Part shown: piece by piece, positions 25,787 to 35,192 of the stretch
Layout: the number at the start of each line of letters is the position of its first letter
How positions within the stretch are numbered: the first letter of the stretch is position 1
IMG/VR virus record: IMGVR_UViG_3300033997_000478
Span: 62,001-126,000 of that record
Length of the DNA stretch: 64,000 nucleotides
Direction: 5' to 3' (one strand)
From: a virus
Notes under the pieces: model-generated
What the model was told of the DNA's origin: nothing
Databases searched by the model: none
The model's input: only the letters and a program-made list of their open reading frames with translations
Translations under genes and position numbers: made by a program

Positions 25787-28705
25787 TTAGCTGGCCGTGT
25801 GTTGCAGCCAGACGAAGGCCACGTCATCTTCCACCGCCAGCGTGCCGTCAGCGCGAGCCACGGCCTTCTTGCGGATGGACAGACGCGCCGAGTCATCGAT
25901 GAGGGTGATGACATCGTACGGGGTGTTACCACCCAGACCAGTGATCGACACACCCACCGTATCGCCCTGCACACGTTCACGCAGTTCGCGGGTGATGTCA
26001 GACATGGACACCACAGCGTTCTGCAGCATGTCGTGGATGACCTCCAATGCGGTGGCCTCCAGTGTTGCACGCAGTTCCAGATCGCGGAAGGCCGCGCCGG
26101 AGAGGTGGAAGGTCACGTTGAAGCTCTGCGCCGAGTTCAGCGCCACGGTCTTGTTCTCCAGCACCTTGACGTTGATGTTACCCAGCGTCGATTTCGGATA
26201 GAAGAACAGGGTGGTCTGCTCGAGCAGTTCAGACTGCACTTGAGCGATGTCGTTCTTGAGCCAGCTATCGATCAGCGTCGGCAGGCGATCGCGGTATTCG
26301 CTGGAGTTGAACTCGGTGGCGAACCAGTAGATGCCATCGATCAGGAACATGTCCATCTGCCGCAGCAGACGACGTGAACCGATGATGATCGGGTTGCCTT
26401 CGATGTCGTGCTCGATGTCACCGGCGTAGTGGGCGATCACCTGGTTACCTTGGTCATCCAGCACCGGGTCACCCTTCTCGTGGAGAACCACGAAGGTGGG
26501 ATTGCCGTTGACGAAGACGACCTCGATCTCACCGTTGGCATCGCGCTTGTACACGGTCTGCTCCCACACCGCCGGTACGTCAGCGACGTAGCGCTTGTAG
26601 TCCTGCGCCGAGGCCACAGAGCGACTAGAGGACCACAGACCCTTGAGGGAGGAGCCCAGGGTGATTTCCAGACGATCCTGCGAGATGGCCTTGACATCGT
26701 TGGGCAGCAGGGCCCGACCCAGTGCGTCATCAACGGCCGCCTTCTGGTAGCCTTCGATTTCGATCTGGTTGACCGCAAAGTGCACATCGAAGCTGTTGGT
26801 CAGCGGGCACGGGTACTTGTGCACCGGATCTTCCAGCATCTGGAAGGAGTTGACGATCAGGTTGTCCTTGGCGTCCACGTCGAAGTCGGTGGCGATCAGG
26901 AAGGTGTAGACACGCTCCTCCGCGCCATCGGCGCCCACGTAACCCACCAGCGTACCGTTCTGATACGCACGCACGGTTTCACCGGCCGGCAGGAAACTCA
27001 TCTGGACAAAGATCTGATCATCGTCCAGATCCTTGAAGCTCTGGCCGGAGGTGAGCACGCAGGTCACCACGTAGCCTTCCGGCACGCGGTCCACCTTGTG
27101 GCTCTTGACCGAGACCGAGAAGGGCATGGTCACGTTCTCACCGACAAAGCTCTTGGCGTTGACGCTGGGGTTCTCGAAGTAGTACGGGCGATGCTCGAAC
27201 ACCGAGCCGGTCATGTCCAGCACGTAGTGGAACGGGCTGTACAGATAGGTGGCATCGTTCAGACGACGCGCACGCACGTCCACCTGCGTGGCCAGCAGCG
27301 AGTCGACCACCGCCTTGGGGACGATGGAGAGAATGCCGTTGGTGGACTGGTAGACCGTGTCCGGGGTGATCGTGATGCGATCGCCGTTGTCCTTGACCGT
27401 ATCCAGCTTGGCCAGGTTCTCCATGGACTCCGTCAGCGTCAGCATCGTTGAGCCCGCACCGGAGATGGTGGTGCCATCACCCGGATTGGGCAACAGGCGC
27501 GTGGCCAGCATCTGACGGTTGGTGACGTGGTCAACGTCGGTCACCATGTCAAAGCCCATGTCCGCCAGACGCGAGCCGATGTTGATGTTGGTGATCGGCA
27601 CGTTGGCCTTGCCCAGCGAGTTGGAGATCACTCGAGCGCGCAGCGTCTCGAAGGTCATCGCATTCTCACCGCCCGACACGGTCTGATCGTTGAAGATCGT
27701 CAGCGTGGACAGTTCGCGCAGCGGCTTGGAGTACGGCAGCTGACTGGTGTCAGCGTAGCTGGAATCCTTGAACTTGGCCTGGAACTGATTGATGGCGTAG
27801 TCGGACATGATCATCTGCATCGGACCGTGGGTCGTGTAGATGTCAATGCGCAGCTCGTTGGTCAGCTGTCGAGTGGTCTGGTAGATGGTCGGCACCGTCA
27901 CCGTCAGGATCTGGTCCACCACCTTCAGCTGCACCGTCGGCACACTCACGTCGTAGGTCTGATCGGAGTGGGTGGTCTTGATCTCCTTCCAGCTGCCGTT
28001 GGCATCGGTGTGATACGCACGGGCATAGTGGAACTGATCGCTGAAGGTGAACTGCTTGACCGAACGCTGGGACAGGTTCAGCGCGTAGCTGTGCGAGGTG
28101 ATCTCAAACTGGTACATCGGCACGCGCAGACGCAGCCACAGCACGCCTTGCCAGTTGACCCACTCCGGCTCGATCATGTTACTCTGCAAGGCTTGCAGCG
28201 GCGAAGGCTCGCTGGTGTCGTAGACCACGTTGATGGCGCCATGGGCTGCCACACGGATCTCGATGGGGTATTGCAAGGTGAAGGTCACCCCACCCACCGT
28301 CACCGCGGTATGACGCGGGATGACCAGCTTGTAGGTGCCCGTACTGCCCACCGGCACGGCCGCACGCAACACCTCATCACGATCGAACATGAAGGTGAAG
28401 GTGGACATGGCCGGCTGCGCAAAGCGGCCGGCGTAGTCAGCATCGGACATGTGCAGGTACAGGTCTTCTTGGGTCTGAGCCAGACTCGGATACTGCTTGG
28501 CCAACGTCACGCCCATCTCCTTGAAGAAGGCGGCGCAGTGGACGATGTTGGCTTCCTTCAGATGCATGAAGGGCGTATTGGGCGTGGACAGATCGTACTG
28601 TCCATCCAACATCTTCTCCAGACGGTTCAGGTCATCGACCAGCACTGCCTGGGGGTTGGCGAGCAACAGTTGAGCCTGGGCAACCCAGGCGGCTTGATCA
28701 CTCAT
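25787..28705 (-). CDS. Large virion protein, probably baseplate wedge-like
   Basis: 972 aa, start at 28705 with AGGACC upstream. Long beta-rich protein. The segment SGGENAMTFETLRARV (about residue 345) resembles the GG-x-(D/N)-x-E-T-x-x-x-L-R signature of T4 gp6/Mu gp47-type baseplate wedge proteins. It begins 8 nt after the gene at 28714-29856, with which it forms an operon. Function is inferred from size, motif and context. Confidence 0.6.
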   Translation of the reverse strand: MSDQAAWVAQAQLLLANPQAVLVDDLNRLEKMLDGQYDLSTPNTPFMHLKEANIVHCAAFFKEMGVTLAKQYPSLAQTQEDLYLHMSDADYAGRFAQPAMSTFTFMFDRDEVLRAAVPVGSTGTYKLVIPRHTAVTVGGVTFTLQYPIEIRVAAHGAINVVYDTSEPSPLQALQSNMIEPEWVNWQGVLWLRLRVPMYQFEITSHSYALNLSQRSVKQFTFSDQFHYARAYHTDANGSWKEIKTTHSDQTYDVSVPTVQLKVVDQILTVTVPTIYQTTRQLTNELRIDIYTTHGPMQMIMSDYAINQFQAKFKDSSYADTSQLPYSKPLRELSTLTIFNDQTVSGGENAMTFETLRARVISNSLGKANVPITNINIGSRLADMGFDMVTDVDHVTNRQMLATRLLPNPGDGTTISGAGSTMLTLTESMENLAKLDTVKDNGDRITITPDTVYQSTNGILSIVPKAVVDSLLATQVDVRARRLNDATYLYSPFHYVLDMTGSVFEHRPYYFENPSVNAKSFVGENVTMPFSVSVKSHKVDRVPEGYVVTCVLTSGQSFKDLDDDQIFVQMSFLPAGETVRAYQNGTLVGYVGADGAEERVYTFLIATDFDVDAKDNLIVNSFQMLEDPVHKYPCPLTNSFDVHFAVNQIEIEGYQKAAVDDALGRALLPNDVKAISQDRLEITLGSSLKGLWSSSRSVASAQDYKRYVADVPAVWEQTVYKRDANGEIEVVFVNGNPTFVVLHEKGDPVLDDQGNQVIAHYAGDIEHDIEGNPIIIGSRRLLRQMDMFLIDGIYWFATEFNSSEYRDRLPTLIDSWLKNDIAQVQSELLEQTTLFFYPKSTLGNINVKVLENKTVALNSAQSFNVTFHLSGAAFRDLELRATLEATALEVIHDMLQNAVVSMSDITRELRERVQGDTVGVSITGLGGNTPYDVITLIDDSARLSIRKKAVARADGTLAVEDDVAFVWLQHTAS

Positions 28706-28713
28706 GAAAGGTC

Positions 28714-29856
28714 CTACGGCGAGAAGAAGGGAATGATGGTGCGCGGGGGCATCGGCTCACCACTGGTGTTGGTCACCGGCTGATTGATCGGCTGCTGGGT
28801 CGTGGCTTGACTGCCGCCCTTGACCGCAGCGTAGTCTTCCTTGGACATCCACCACTGCAACTCGTTCTGCTGATCCATGTCAATGCGCGGATAGCCGTGG
28901 TAGTTCAGTGCCACCAGTTCGGTGCGCGGGATCTTGACCATGGCCTGTTCGCGACGACCATCGGCCATGTCCGGGTTGAAGATCTCAACCACGTCATTGA
29001 ATTCCTGCATGATGATCGGATCTTGGTACATCGCACCGATGGCTTGGAACGGCACCGAGATCTGGCTGGCACGATCCTGCATGAACGGAGTATCCGAGGC
29101 GAAGTCAAACGCCTGACCCAGCGCGCTGGACATGGGCCAAGCCACACCGCACGCTGCGATCTTCTGCACGTAGGAGCGGGTGGGGTCCAAGATCAATCGG
29201 TAGATGCGCGTTTGGTAATCGATCTCACGCAGCATCTCACTGTCCGGGTACGGCAGCATCTTGCCTTGATACACCAGCGACATGTAGATGCGCCAGGCCT
29301 CAAGGAGTAAAGATATGGGGTCACCGGAAATATTGCGGAAGCTGGCGTTGAGCGTGTACTCGTGGTAGATGGTGTCAATGCCATCGACCATACCCCACGT
29401 CTCCTTGGCCAGACCTGCATCAGCGATGTAGTTCTCAGTGACCGGATCGGGCCAGCCGTTGAGGCTGATCAGATTGTTGGTCAACCACGGGATGAAAGCG
29501 CACTTCGGATCGACCAGTGGGAAACGGGTGTTGTGACCGTCAGCGACGATCTTGGCCACCTCAGGATCCAACCACTGACGCACCGCCTCATGGTAGTGCG
29601 TACGCGCTCGACCTTTACCTGCACCCAGCAGCGACATGCGGCGGTCGGCGGTGAGGTTATTGTATGACAAATTTAGGCGCGGCCGAGTGAAAAAAGTCAG
29701 GCCCTGATTGTCTTGGTTATACGGTACGGGGTTGCCCACACCGCGATGGTTAATGCCAACTGTGATGTTGGCAAAGGCTTCGCTCAGGCTACCAAGACCG
29801 CTGCCTCGCGACAGGTAGTCGATGGATTCGCCCAGCACATTGTCGTTATCACTCAT
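28714..29856 (-). CDS. Virion structural protein, 380 aa
   Basis: It is the first gene of a two-gene minus-strand unit with the baseplate-like protein. No signal peptide or membrane segment is present. The C-terminus is Gln/Pro/Thr-rich (TTQQPINQPVTN), typical of a flexible virion tail. It may be a baseplate or neck protein. Its start is only 29 bp from the divergent start at 29886. Confidence 0.6.
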   Translation of the reverse strand: MSDNDNVLGESIDYLSRGSGLGSLSEAFANITVGINHRGVGNPVPYNQDNQGLTFFTRPRLNLSYNNLTADRRMSLLGAGKGRARTHYHEAVRQWLDPEVAKIVADGHNTRFPLVDPKCAFIPWLTNNLISLNGWPDPVTENYIADAGLAKETWGMVDGIDTIYHEYTLNASFRNISGDPISLLLEAWRIYMSLVYQGKMLPYPDSEMLREIDYQTRIYRLILDPTRSYVQKIAACGVAWPMSSALGQAFDFASDTPFMQDRASQISVPFQAIGAMYQDPIIMQEFNDVVEIFNPDMADGRREQAMVKIPRTELVALNYHGYPRIDMDQQNELQWWMSKEDYAAVKGGSQATTQQPINQPVTNTSGEPMPPRTIIPFFSP

Positions 29857-29885
29857 GTGTGCATCTCAGCTAGGAACTACGAAAA

Positions 29886-31100
29886 ATGATTACCACCGTT
29901 GCAACCAAAGCGGGCATTGCGGGAGCCTTGACGGTTATCGCAACAGTCGCAAAGAAGCTGCTCAACATGCAGAAGAACGATTCGTTGGTGAGCTTCACCA
30001 AGGTTCTTCGCGTGGAGCCGGTCACGATGATCGACGAGCGGCTGAAGAACTACGACAACCTGCCGGACATCCTGCAGACGCTGCTGACCCTGTTCTGCGG
30101 CTACTACCTGCAAGCGGTGGCCTGCATGACCAATGTCGGCCAGATCAATGTCGTGCGCATGCTCGACACGCTGAACCCGAACCGCGACGGTGGCATGGCA
30201 GCTTCATCGTTGGTGGATGCCATCAACGGCAAGGCATCGCCCTCGATGCTGTCCATGGAATCGTTCGGCACCCATCTACCTGATCCAGTCGTGAGCATGG
30301 AATCCCCGCAAGACGTGGGCCGTGCTGTGGACTCGGCAATGTCCGGCGTTCGCGCCGCTGTGTCTGCGCATCGTCCGGCCATGGACAAGAACATGTACGG
30401 CTCGCTGTCCACCGGCGGGGTTGATCTGAGTCGCGGCATCAAGGCCGCTTCGGAAGCCGTCAACCTGGCCGTGGGCAAGCTGCTGGAAGTGCCGATCATC
30501 GGCGAGAACGGCCAGAAGGCTACCTTCCCGATCTCGGTCCGTCTGGCAACCATGACGGTCAATCCGGACGTCCTCACTCATATCCTTGGGACTTCGGGTA
30601 GCGACAATTCCTACCGCGAGCGCATCCATCGCTGGCGTGCTGGTGAGCTGTCGCTCGTGCAAGATCTGATCCTGTGCCGGGACATGATCCTGGCAGACAA
30701 GCGCCTGATGGCCAAGGACACTTCCGGCGCCATGAGCGAGATCGCTCGCCGCCGCGCAGCCAACACTGCGTCGGCCTTCACCACCGGCACCCCGTCGGTC
30801 GGTTCGGCCAGTGGTCTGGTGGTCCTGTCCAAGGACACCGCCGTCCAGCTCGAACGTTCGCGTCTGGGCCGCCTGGACGACCCGCAGTTCCGTGATGCGG
30901 TCTTCGCCGACTCGCTGAACATGATCATGGTCGTTGTCGACCAAGACCGTGATCTGGTCACCATCTACACCCGTGACATCGCACTGCCGGTCAAGCTGTC
31001 GGTGCGTGAGATCAAGTCGGGTAACTCCGGCAAGGGCGGTGGCTTTGACATCAACGAGATCATGAAAGCCTACCGCCTGGGCAACAGCGCGGTCTTCTAA
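29886..31100 (+). CDS. Head-associated virion protein with SME sites
   Basis: 404 aa, AGGA 9 nt upstream. Residues ~1-30 are hydrophobic or amphipathic. LSMESFG and VVSMESP near residues 126-140 match the prohead cleavage signature. The downstream half looks folded. It opens a plus-strand run of head-type genes. Confidence 0.62.
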   Translation: MITTVATKAGIAGALTVIATVAKKLLNMQKNDSLVSFTKVLRVEPVTMIDERLKNYDNLPDILQTLLTLFCGYYLQAVACMTNVGQINVVRMLDTLNPNRDGGMAASSLVDAINGKASPSMLSMESFGTHLPDPVVSMESPQDVGRAVDSAMSGVRAAVSAHRPAMDKNMYGSLSTGGVDLSRGIKAASEAVNLAVGKLLEVPIIGENGQKATFPISVRLATMTVNPDVLTHILGTSGSDNSYRERIHRWRAGELSLVQDLILCRDMILADKRLMAKDTSGAMSEIARRRAANTASAFTTGTPSVGSASGLVVLSKDTAVQLERSRLGRLDDPQFRDAVFADSLNMIMVVVDQDRDLVTIYTRDIALPVKLSVREIKSGNSGKGGGFDINEIMKAYRLGNSAVF

Positions 31101-31120
31101 GCCCTGAGGTCCAAAAAGAA

Positions 31121-32026
31121 ATGAACAGCCTGAAAACCTTCTTCCAGAAGCTGCTGCCCTCGTTCGATCGCTCGCGCGTGATCGAGGACATCGACAGCAT
31201 GGCCACCAACATCGAAAGCAACCTTGCTCCGAACTACAAGGCCGCTGCCCAGCTGCTGCGTGGTAAGCAGCCGGCCTCCAAGTGGGGTCGGGTTGTGGAC
31301 GTGGCCTTCCACTACCGCAACAAGAACAACCGCGGTCAGAACTACGTCGGCTACTTCAACGAAGTGCTGCCGCGGATCGCCGAAACCCTGAAGATGCTCG
31401 AGCGTCTGGTCCCGGAGATCTTCGCTCGTGACGTCACCAAGGAATCGCTGACCTACAAGCGCGCTGCTGTGCTGCAGTTCCTGGGCCTGACCCGCTTCGT
31501 GCTGGACTACGCCGGTGTCAACCTGCGTGTGCTGCTGGCCGATGAAGCGGCCTTTGCGCTCAACGGCGCCGAGGCGGCTGAAGACGTGGCCAAGGCTGAT
31601 CGCGCCTACCTGAGCGACAACCTGGAAACCTTCATGCACGCGCTGAGCATCGTCGGTCAGCAGACCGTCGCGATCGCTGAGAACCTCGGCACGATGCAGG
31701 ACCTGCAGCTGATCGTTGACAAGATCAACGTGATCGCCCAGACCGCCGGTCCGGAAAACGTCGATCCGCTGCGCATGAACTTCCTGGGCTGGCAGGCCAC
31801 CTCCTCGCCGGTGTACATCCTGATGTCGGCTTGGGCCGGCTACCAGGACAAGAACCACAAGCGCCAGATCGAGGAGAGCAAGGCGCTCCAGCTGCGCCTG
31901 ATGGCGCTCAAGGAAGCCTACGCCCAGAAGCAGAGCCCGGCCATGCAGTCGCGCATCCAGTACACCGAAGATCGCCTGCAGCGGGTCATGGGTGAGCTGG
32001 ACGAATACCGCGCCAGCATCGCCTGA
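31121..32026 (+). CDS. Virion structural protein, 301 aa
   Basis: All-helical, starting 20 nt after the previous stop and probably co-transcribed. No SME site near the N-terminus. The setting between two head-type genes suggests a head or neck role; no direct motif is seen. Confidence 0.62.
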   Translation: MNSLKTFFQKLLPSFDRSRVIEDIDSMATNIESNLAPNYKAAAQLLRGKQPASKWGRVVDVAFHYRNKNNRGQNYVGYFNEVLPRIAETLKMLERLVPEIFARDVTKESLTYKRAAVLQFLGLTRFVLDYAGVNLRVLLADEAAFALNGAEAAEDVAKADRAYLSDNLETFMHALSIVGQQTVAIAENLGTMQDLQLIVDKINVIAQTAGPENVDPLRMNFLGWQATSSPVYILMSAWAGYQDKNHKRQIEESKALQLRLMALKEAYAQKQSPAMQSRIQYTEDRLQRVMGELDEYRASIA

Positions 32027-32046
32027 TCCCCACAAGGAGATAGATC

Positions 32047-32547
32047 ATGTCCTTCTACGTCTATCCCCGACATTACACCTCTCGCCGTTTCGACGGCGAT
32101 GAGGTTGTTGTGTCCAGTGGGGATGAATCGGTCGAGATGCTGTTTGCCTCGTATCTGGATCGCACCGTCAACATCGCCAGCTGGGACTTCCGTCGCGGCA
32201 TCTTGCTGCACGCCAAGCGCCTGTTCGGCGATCTGCATGAGTGGTTCCGCCTGCAGATGACCAACCCGAACGTGATCGGCTACAATCGCACGTTCATCCT
32301 CGACACGATCGAGTACCTCAACACCGGCACCCGGCAGATGTCGGTCACCACTTGGTTCGACCTGATCCAAGAAGGCGGCAAGGGCCATTCCGCCAATGCT
32401 GTCCCCACCGCCCTTCAGGGCCATAAGGGCGAAACCCTCTCCGCCAGTTCTGATGAACTGCTGCAAAAGTGGGTTTCGATGCCTAATGGTTTTGAGGATC
32501 TGCTCAACACCTTGCAACTGCTGTTCGGCCGCGCCCGAGCAGCGTAA
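32047..32547 (+). CDS. Unknown protein, 166 aa
   Basis: Strong AAGGAG upstream. It is a mixed alpha/beta soluble protein with no recognised domain, placed within the head gene run. Confidence 0.7.
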   Translation: MSFYVYPRHYTSRRFDGDEVVVSSGDESVEMLFASYLDRTVNIASWDFRRGILLHAKRLFGDLHEWFRLQMTNPNVIGYNRTFILDTIEYLNTGTRQMSVTTWFDLIQEGGKGHSANAVPTALQGHKGETLSASSDELLQKWVSMPNGFEDLLNTLQLLFGRARAA

Positions 32548-32575
32548 GACCAACTAAAGTTCGGAGCCACTTTCA

Positions 32576-35098
32576 ATGAAGAACAACTCTGTTGCCCAGC
32601 GCCTGCGCGCGATCTCCCAAGGCGCCAAGCCGTCGATGGAAGACAACGGCGAAGGCCGTGTCAGCGCCACCCTGCAGTCGCCGGAAGAAACCGTCGCCAC
32701 CGGCGAAGCGCCGGGTGAGGACAAGGACCTGACCACCAAGATCGTCGAGGTCAAGGAAGGTCACGATGTCGAAGTCGCTGAAGTCGAGCGCACCGACAAC
32801 GCCCCGATGGTCGGCGCCGAAGTCGCCGACGGCGAAGCCACTCCGGTGGAAGGCGCCGACATCAACCCGAAGGAAGCCGCTCCGGTCGTCTCGACCGAAG
32901 ATGCCGGCGACGTCAGTGCCACCCTGAAGCCGGTTGACGAAACCCCGGCCGACGGCGAGCGCGCTCCGGGCGAAGACCAGGACCTGTCGACCAACATCGT
33001 CGAAGTCAAGGAAAACCAGCCGGTCGAATCGGCCGAAACCGAAGTCAGCGGTGACGTCGAAGAAGCCTCGACCGAAGTGTCGCAGGAAACCTACAACGAA
33101 GCCATCTCGATGGAAGGCTGGAAGGGCGCCCTGGGCGGCTTCCTGGCTGGCACCACCTCCGTCTGGGCTGGCGCAGCCGTCGGCGGTCTTGCCGGTCCGA
33201 TCGGTGCCACGGGCGGTGCCATCGGCGCCAACGTTGGTATCAGTGTCGCCGCCAAGGAACGCCGCGAGCGTCTGAAGGACGACATCCTGAAGATCTCCAA
33301 GGCGCTGGAAAGCCTGCGTCAGGGTGACCTCGAGCGGGCCAAGAAGGAAGGCAAGGTCGTCCCGCCCGAACAGCGCCGTCGCCTCACCCCGGCGCAGGTT
33401 GCGCTGACCGCCATCAAGGGCTTCGTGCCGTTCCACACCACCTACCAGGGCCACAAGATCGAAGAACTGCAGGATGAACTGCAGGACAAGCTGCGTGAGC
33501 TGAAGCGCGAATTCCGCAAGGCCGGCATCGACGTCTCCAACGAGTCCTACGACGCCGCCGAAGCTGCTGCCCTCTTCGCCGAAGGCGCCATGGCTGCTGC
33601 TGAAGCAGCTGCAGGTGCTGAAGCTGGTGACTCGGCTGCGGCCGAAGTCCAGGAAGGCGCTGCCGTGACCGACGTGGTCGCTGATGCGGTGCAGGAAGCT
33701 GGCGTGGCCGAAGTGGCCGGCGATGAAGCCGCCGCTGAAGTGGCTGATGCCTCGGCCGATCCGGCTGAGCCGATCAGCTCGGACGACGACTCCGACGCCT
33801 TGGACGGCCCGAACGAAGAAGACGCGGCCCTGGACGAGGAAATCGCCGGCGCCGAAGATCAGATCGAGGAAGAGGAACAGAACCTCGAAACCTTCGAAGA
33901 CGCCGAAGTCTCGGTGGAAAGCCTGATCGACACCCTGGAAGCTGCTCAGCAGACCGGTGGTCTGACTCCGTCGGGCGCGAAGATGTTCAACGTCGCGCTG
34001 AACACCGTCAGCCGTTCGCTGACCGGCGAAGGTCTCCCGGTGGGCCTGGTCCCGTCGCTGGAATCCTACGGCGGCACCGATACCCGTCGCAACGCCACCG
34101 CCATCTCGATGGAAGCGGCCGGCGACTGGTGGCAGAAGATCCTCGAAGCCATCCGTCAGACCTTCCAGGTCCTGAAGCAGTGGGCCCAGAAGTTCGTCAA
34201 GATGCTGTTCGACAAGTCCGAGCGCGTGCTGCGCCGTGCCAAGGGCGTTCGCGCCAAGGCTGGCCAGGCCAAGGGCGGTCAGATCAAGGCCGGCGGCTGG
34301 GCCAGTGCCATTGCCCACGAAGGCAAGGTGGACCTGAACGGTCTGCAGGTGCTGCCGGGTATCGTCGATGACATCGCCAAGCGCGGTGCCGACGGCGTGG
34401 CCGGTTACAACGCCTTGGCTGAGGCCATCAAGAGCCTGGCCGCCAGTGGCGATGCGGGTGAACGCGGCGATGCCATCTTCTCGATGCCGGACCTGCGCAA
34501 GGTCGTTGCCAACGCCCGCGGCCCGCTGTTCAAGGTCGAATCCTCGGCTGACACCAAGACCACGGACGGTACGGTCTACAGCACCGACGTGCTGCCGGGC
34601 AATGTGCGTTTCGAACTGGAAGTCCACGAGCTCAATCACGGCAAGCTGGCCTCCAGCGACGCCAGCTTCACGGAAGGCTTCAAGGGCGGGTTCAAGTCGA
34701 ACCAGTGGCCGAAGGTCACCAAGCACTCGGTGGAAGCCGAACGCCCGACCGAAGTTCGCGGCCTGACCTCGGCTGAAGTCAACACCGTCGCCACCCGCGT
34801 CATCACCGTGGTTGAGCAGGTGCGTCGTGTGCGTAACCAGATCGCTGAAGCCGAGAAGGCCGATGCGGCGATGCTGCAGGTCCAAGCGCCGGAAGGTGCC
34901 GAGCGCGCGCAGCGTCTGAGTCTGTGGATGTTCGTCAAGTCGGCCGAAAGCCTGCGCAAGATGATCGCCAACAACCAGGCGGTGATGCTGAAGTACGTGA
35001 TCGGTGTGGCCGAAGGCTACGTCAGCTACGCCGAAGCCTCCGTGGGCGGCGCTGCTGCTGAAGCCCCGGCTGCCAGCGAAGCTGCTGCGGCTGCGTAA
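32576..35098 (+). CDS. Inner-head-type protein with acidic propeptide and internal repeat
   Basis: 840 aa. It has SME sites near residues 20, 180 (AISMEGW) and 513 (AISMEAAGDW). The first ~160 residues hold two copies of a repeat 84 residues apart (VSATL...GEDKDL.TKIVEVKE and VSATL...GEDQDL.TNIVEVKE). A glycine-rich hydrophobic stretch (~residues 187-225) could insert in a membrane, and a long Ala/Glu/Asp region precedes the last SME. After it comes the Trp/Lys amphipathic helix and a folded C-terminal domain. This looks like an inner-body protein that loses a large acidic propeptide on cleavage. Confidence 0.68.
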   Translation: MKNNSVAQRLRAISQGAKPSMEDNGEGRVSATLQSPEETVATGEAPGEDKDLTTKIVEVKEGHDVEVAEVERTDNAPMVGAEVADGEATPVEGADINPKEAAPVVSTEDAGDVSATLKPVDETPADGERAPGEDQDLSTNIVEVKENQPVESAETEVSGDVEEASTEVSQETYNEAISMEGWKGALGGFLAGTTSVWAGAAVGGLAGPIGATGGAIGANVGISVAAKERRERLKDDILKISKALESLRQGDLERAKKEGKVVPPEQRRRLTPAQVALTAIKGFVPFHTTYQGHKIEELQDELQDKLRELKREFRKAGIDVSNESYDAAEAAALFAEGAMAAAEAAAGAEAGDSAAAEVQEGAAVTDVVADAVQEAGVAEVAGDEAAAEVADASADPAEPISSDDDSDALDGPNEEDAALDEEIAGAEDQIEEEEQNLETFEDAEVSVESLIDTLEAAQQTGGLTPSGAKMFNVALNTVSRSLTGEGLPVGLVPSLESYGGTDTRRNATAISMEAAGDWWQKILEAIRQTFQVLKQWAQKFVKMLFDKSERVLRRAKGVRAKAGQAKGGQIKAGGWASAIAHEGKVDLNGLQVLPGIVDDIAKRGADGVAGYNALAEAIKSLAASGDAGERGDAIFSMPDLRKVVANARGPLFKVESSADTKTTDGTVYSTDVLPGNVRFELEVHELNHGKLASSDASFTEGFKGGFKSNQWPKVTKHSVEAERPTEVRGLTSAEVNTVATRVITVVEQVRRVRNQIAEAEKADAAMLQVQAPEGAERAQRLSLWMFVKSAESLRKMIANNQAVMLKYVIGVAEGYVSYAEASVGGAAAEAPAASEAAAAA
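32660..33013 (+). repeat. Internal duplication in the head protein gene
   Basis: Two copies, about 32660-32760 and 32912-33013, encode the same ~34-residue acidic motif with moderate divergence; spacing is 252 bp. Confidence 0.7.
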
Positions 35099-35111
35099 CT
35101 GAAGTAAGTGT

Positions 35112-35152
35112 GGAGCAGGGGCCTGAAAGGGCCCCTGCTTTATGCTGCCAAT
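35112..35152 (+). terminator. Rho-independent terminator
   Basis: GCAGGGGCC-TGAAA-GGGCCCCTGC followed by TTTATGCTGCC. Confidence 0.8.
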
Positions 35153-35192
35153 TGTATGTACTGTCTACCCCTTTCCCTTTTAGGAGACTGCC

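Noticed and set aside
32573-34885. 770-codon minus-strand frame opposite the head protein gene
   Set aside because: It is a shadow of the Ala/Glu-rich codons, with Phe/Gly/Asp repeats and no ribosome site.
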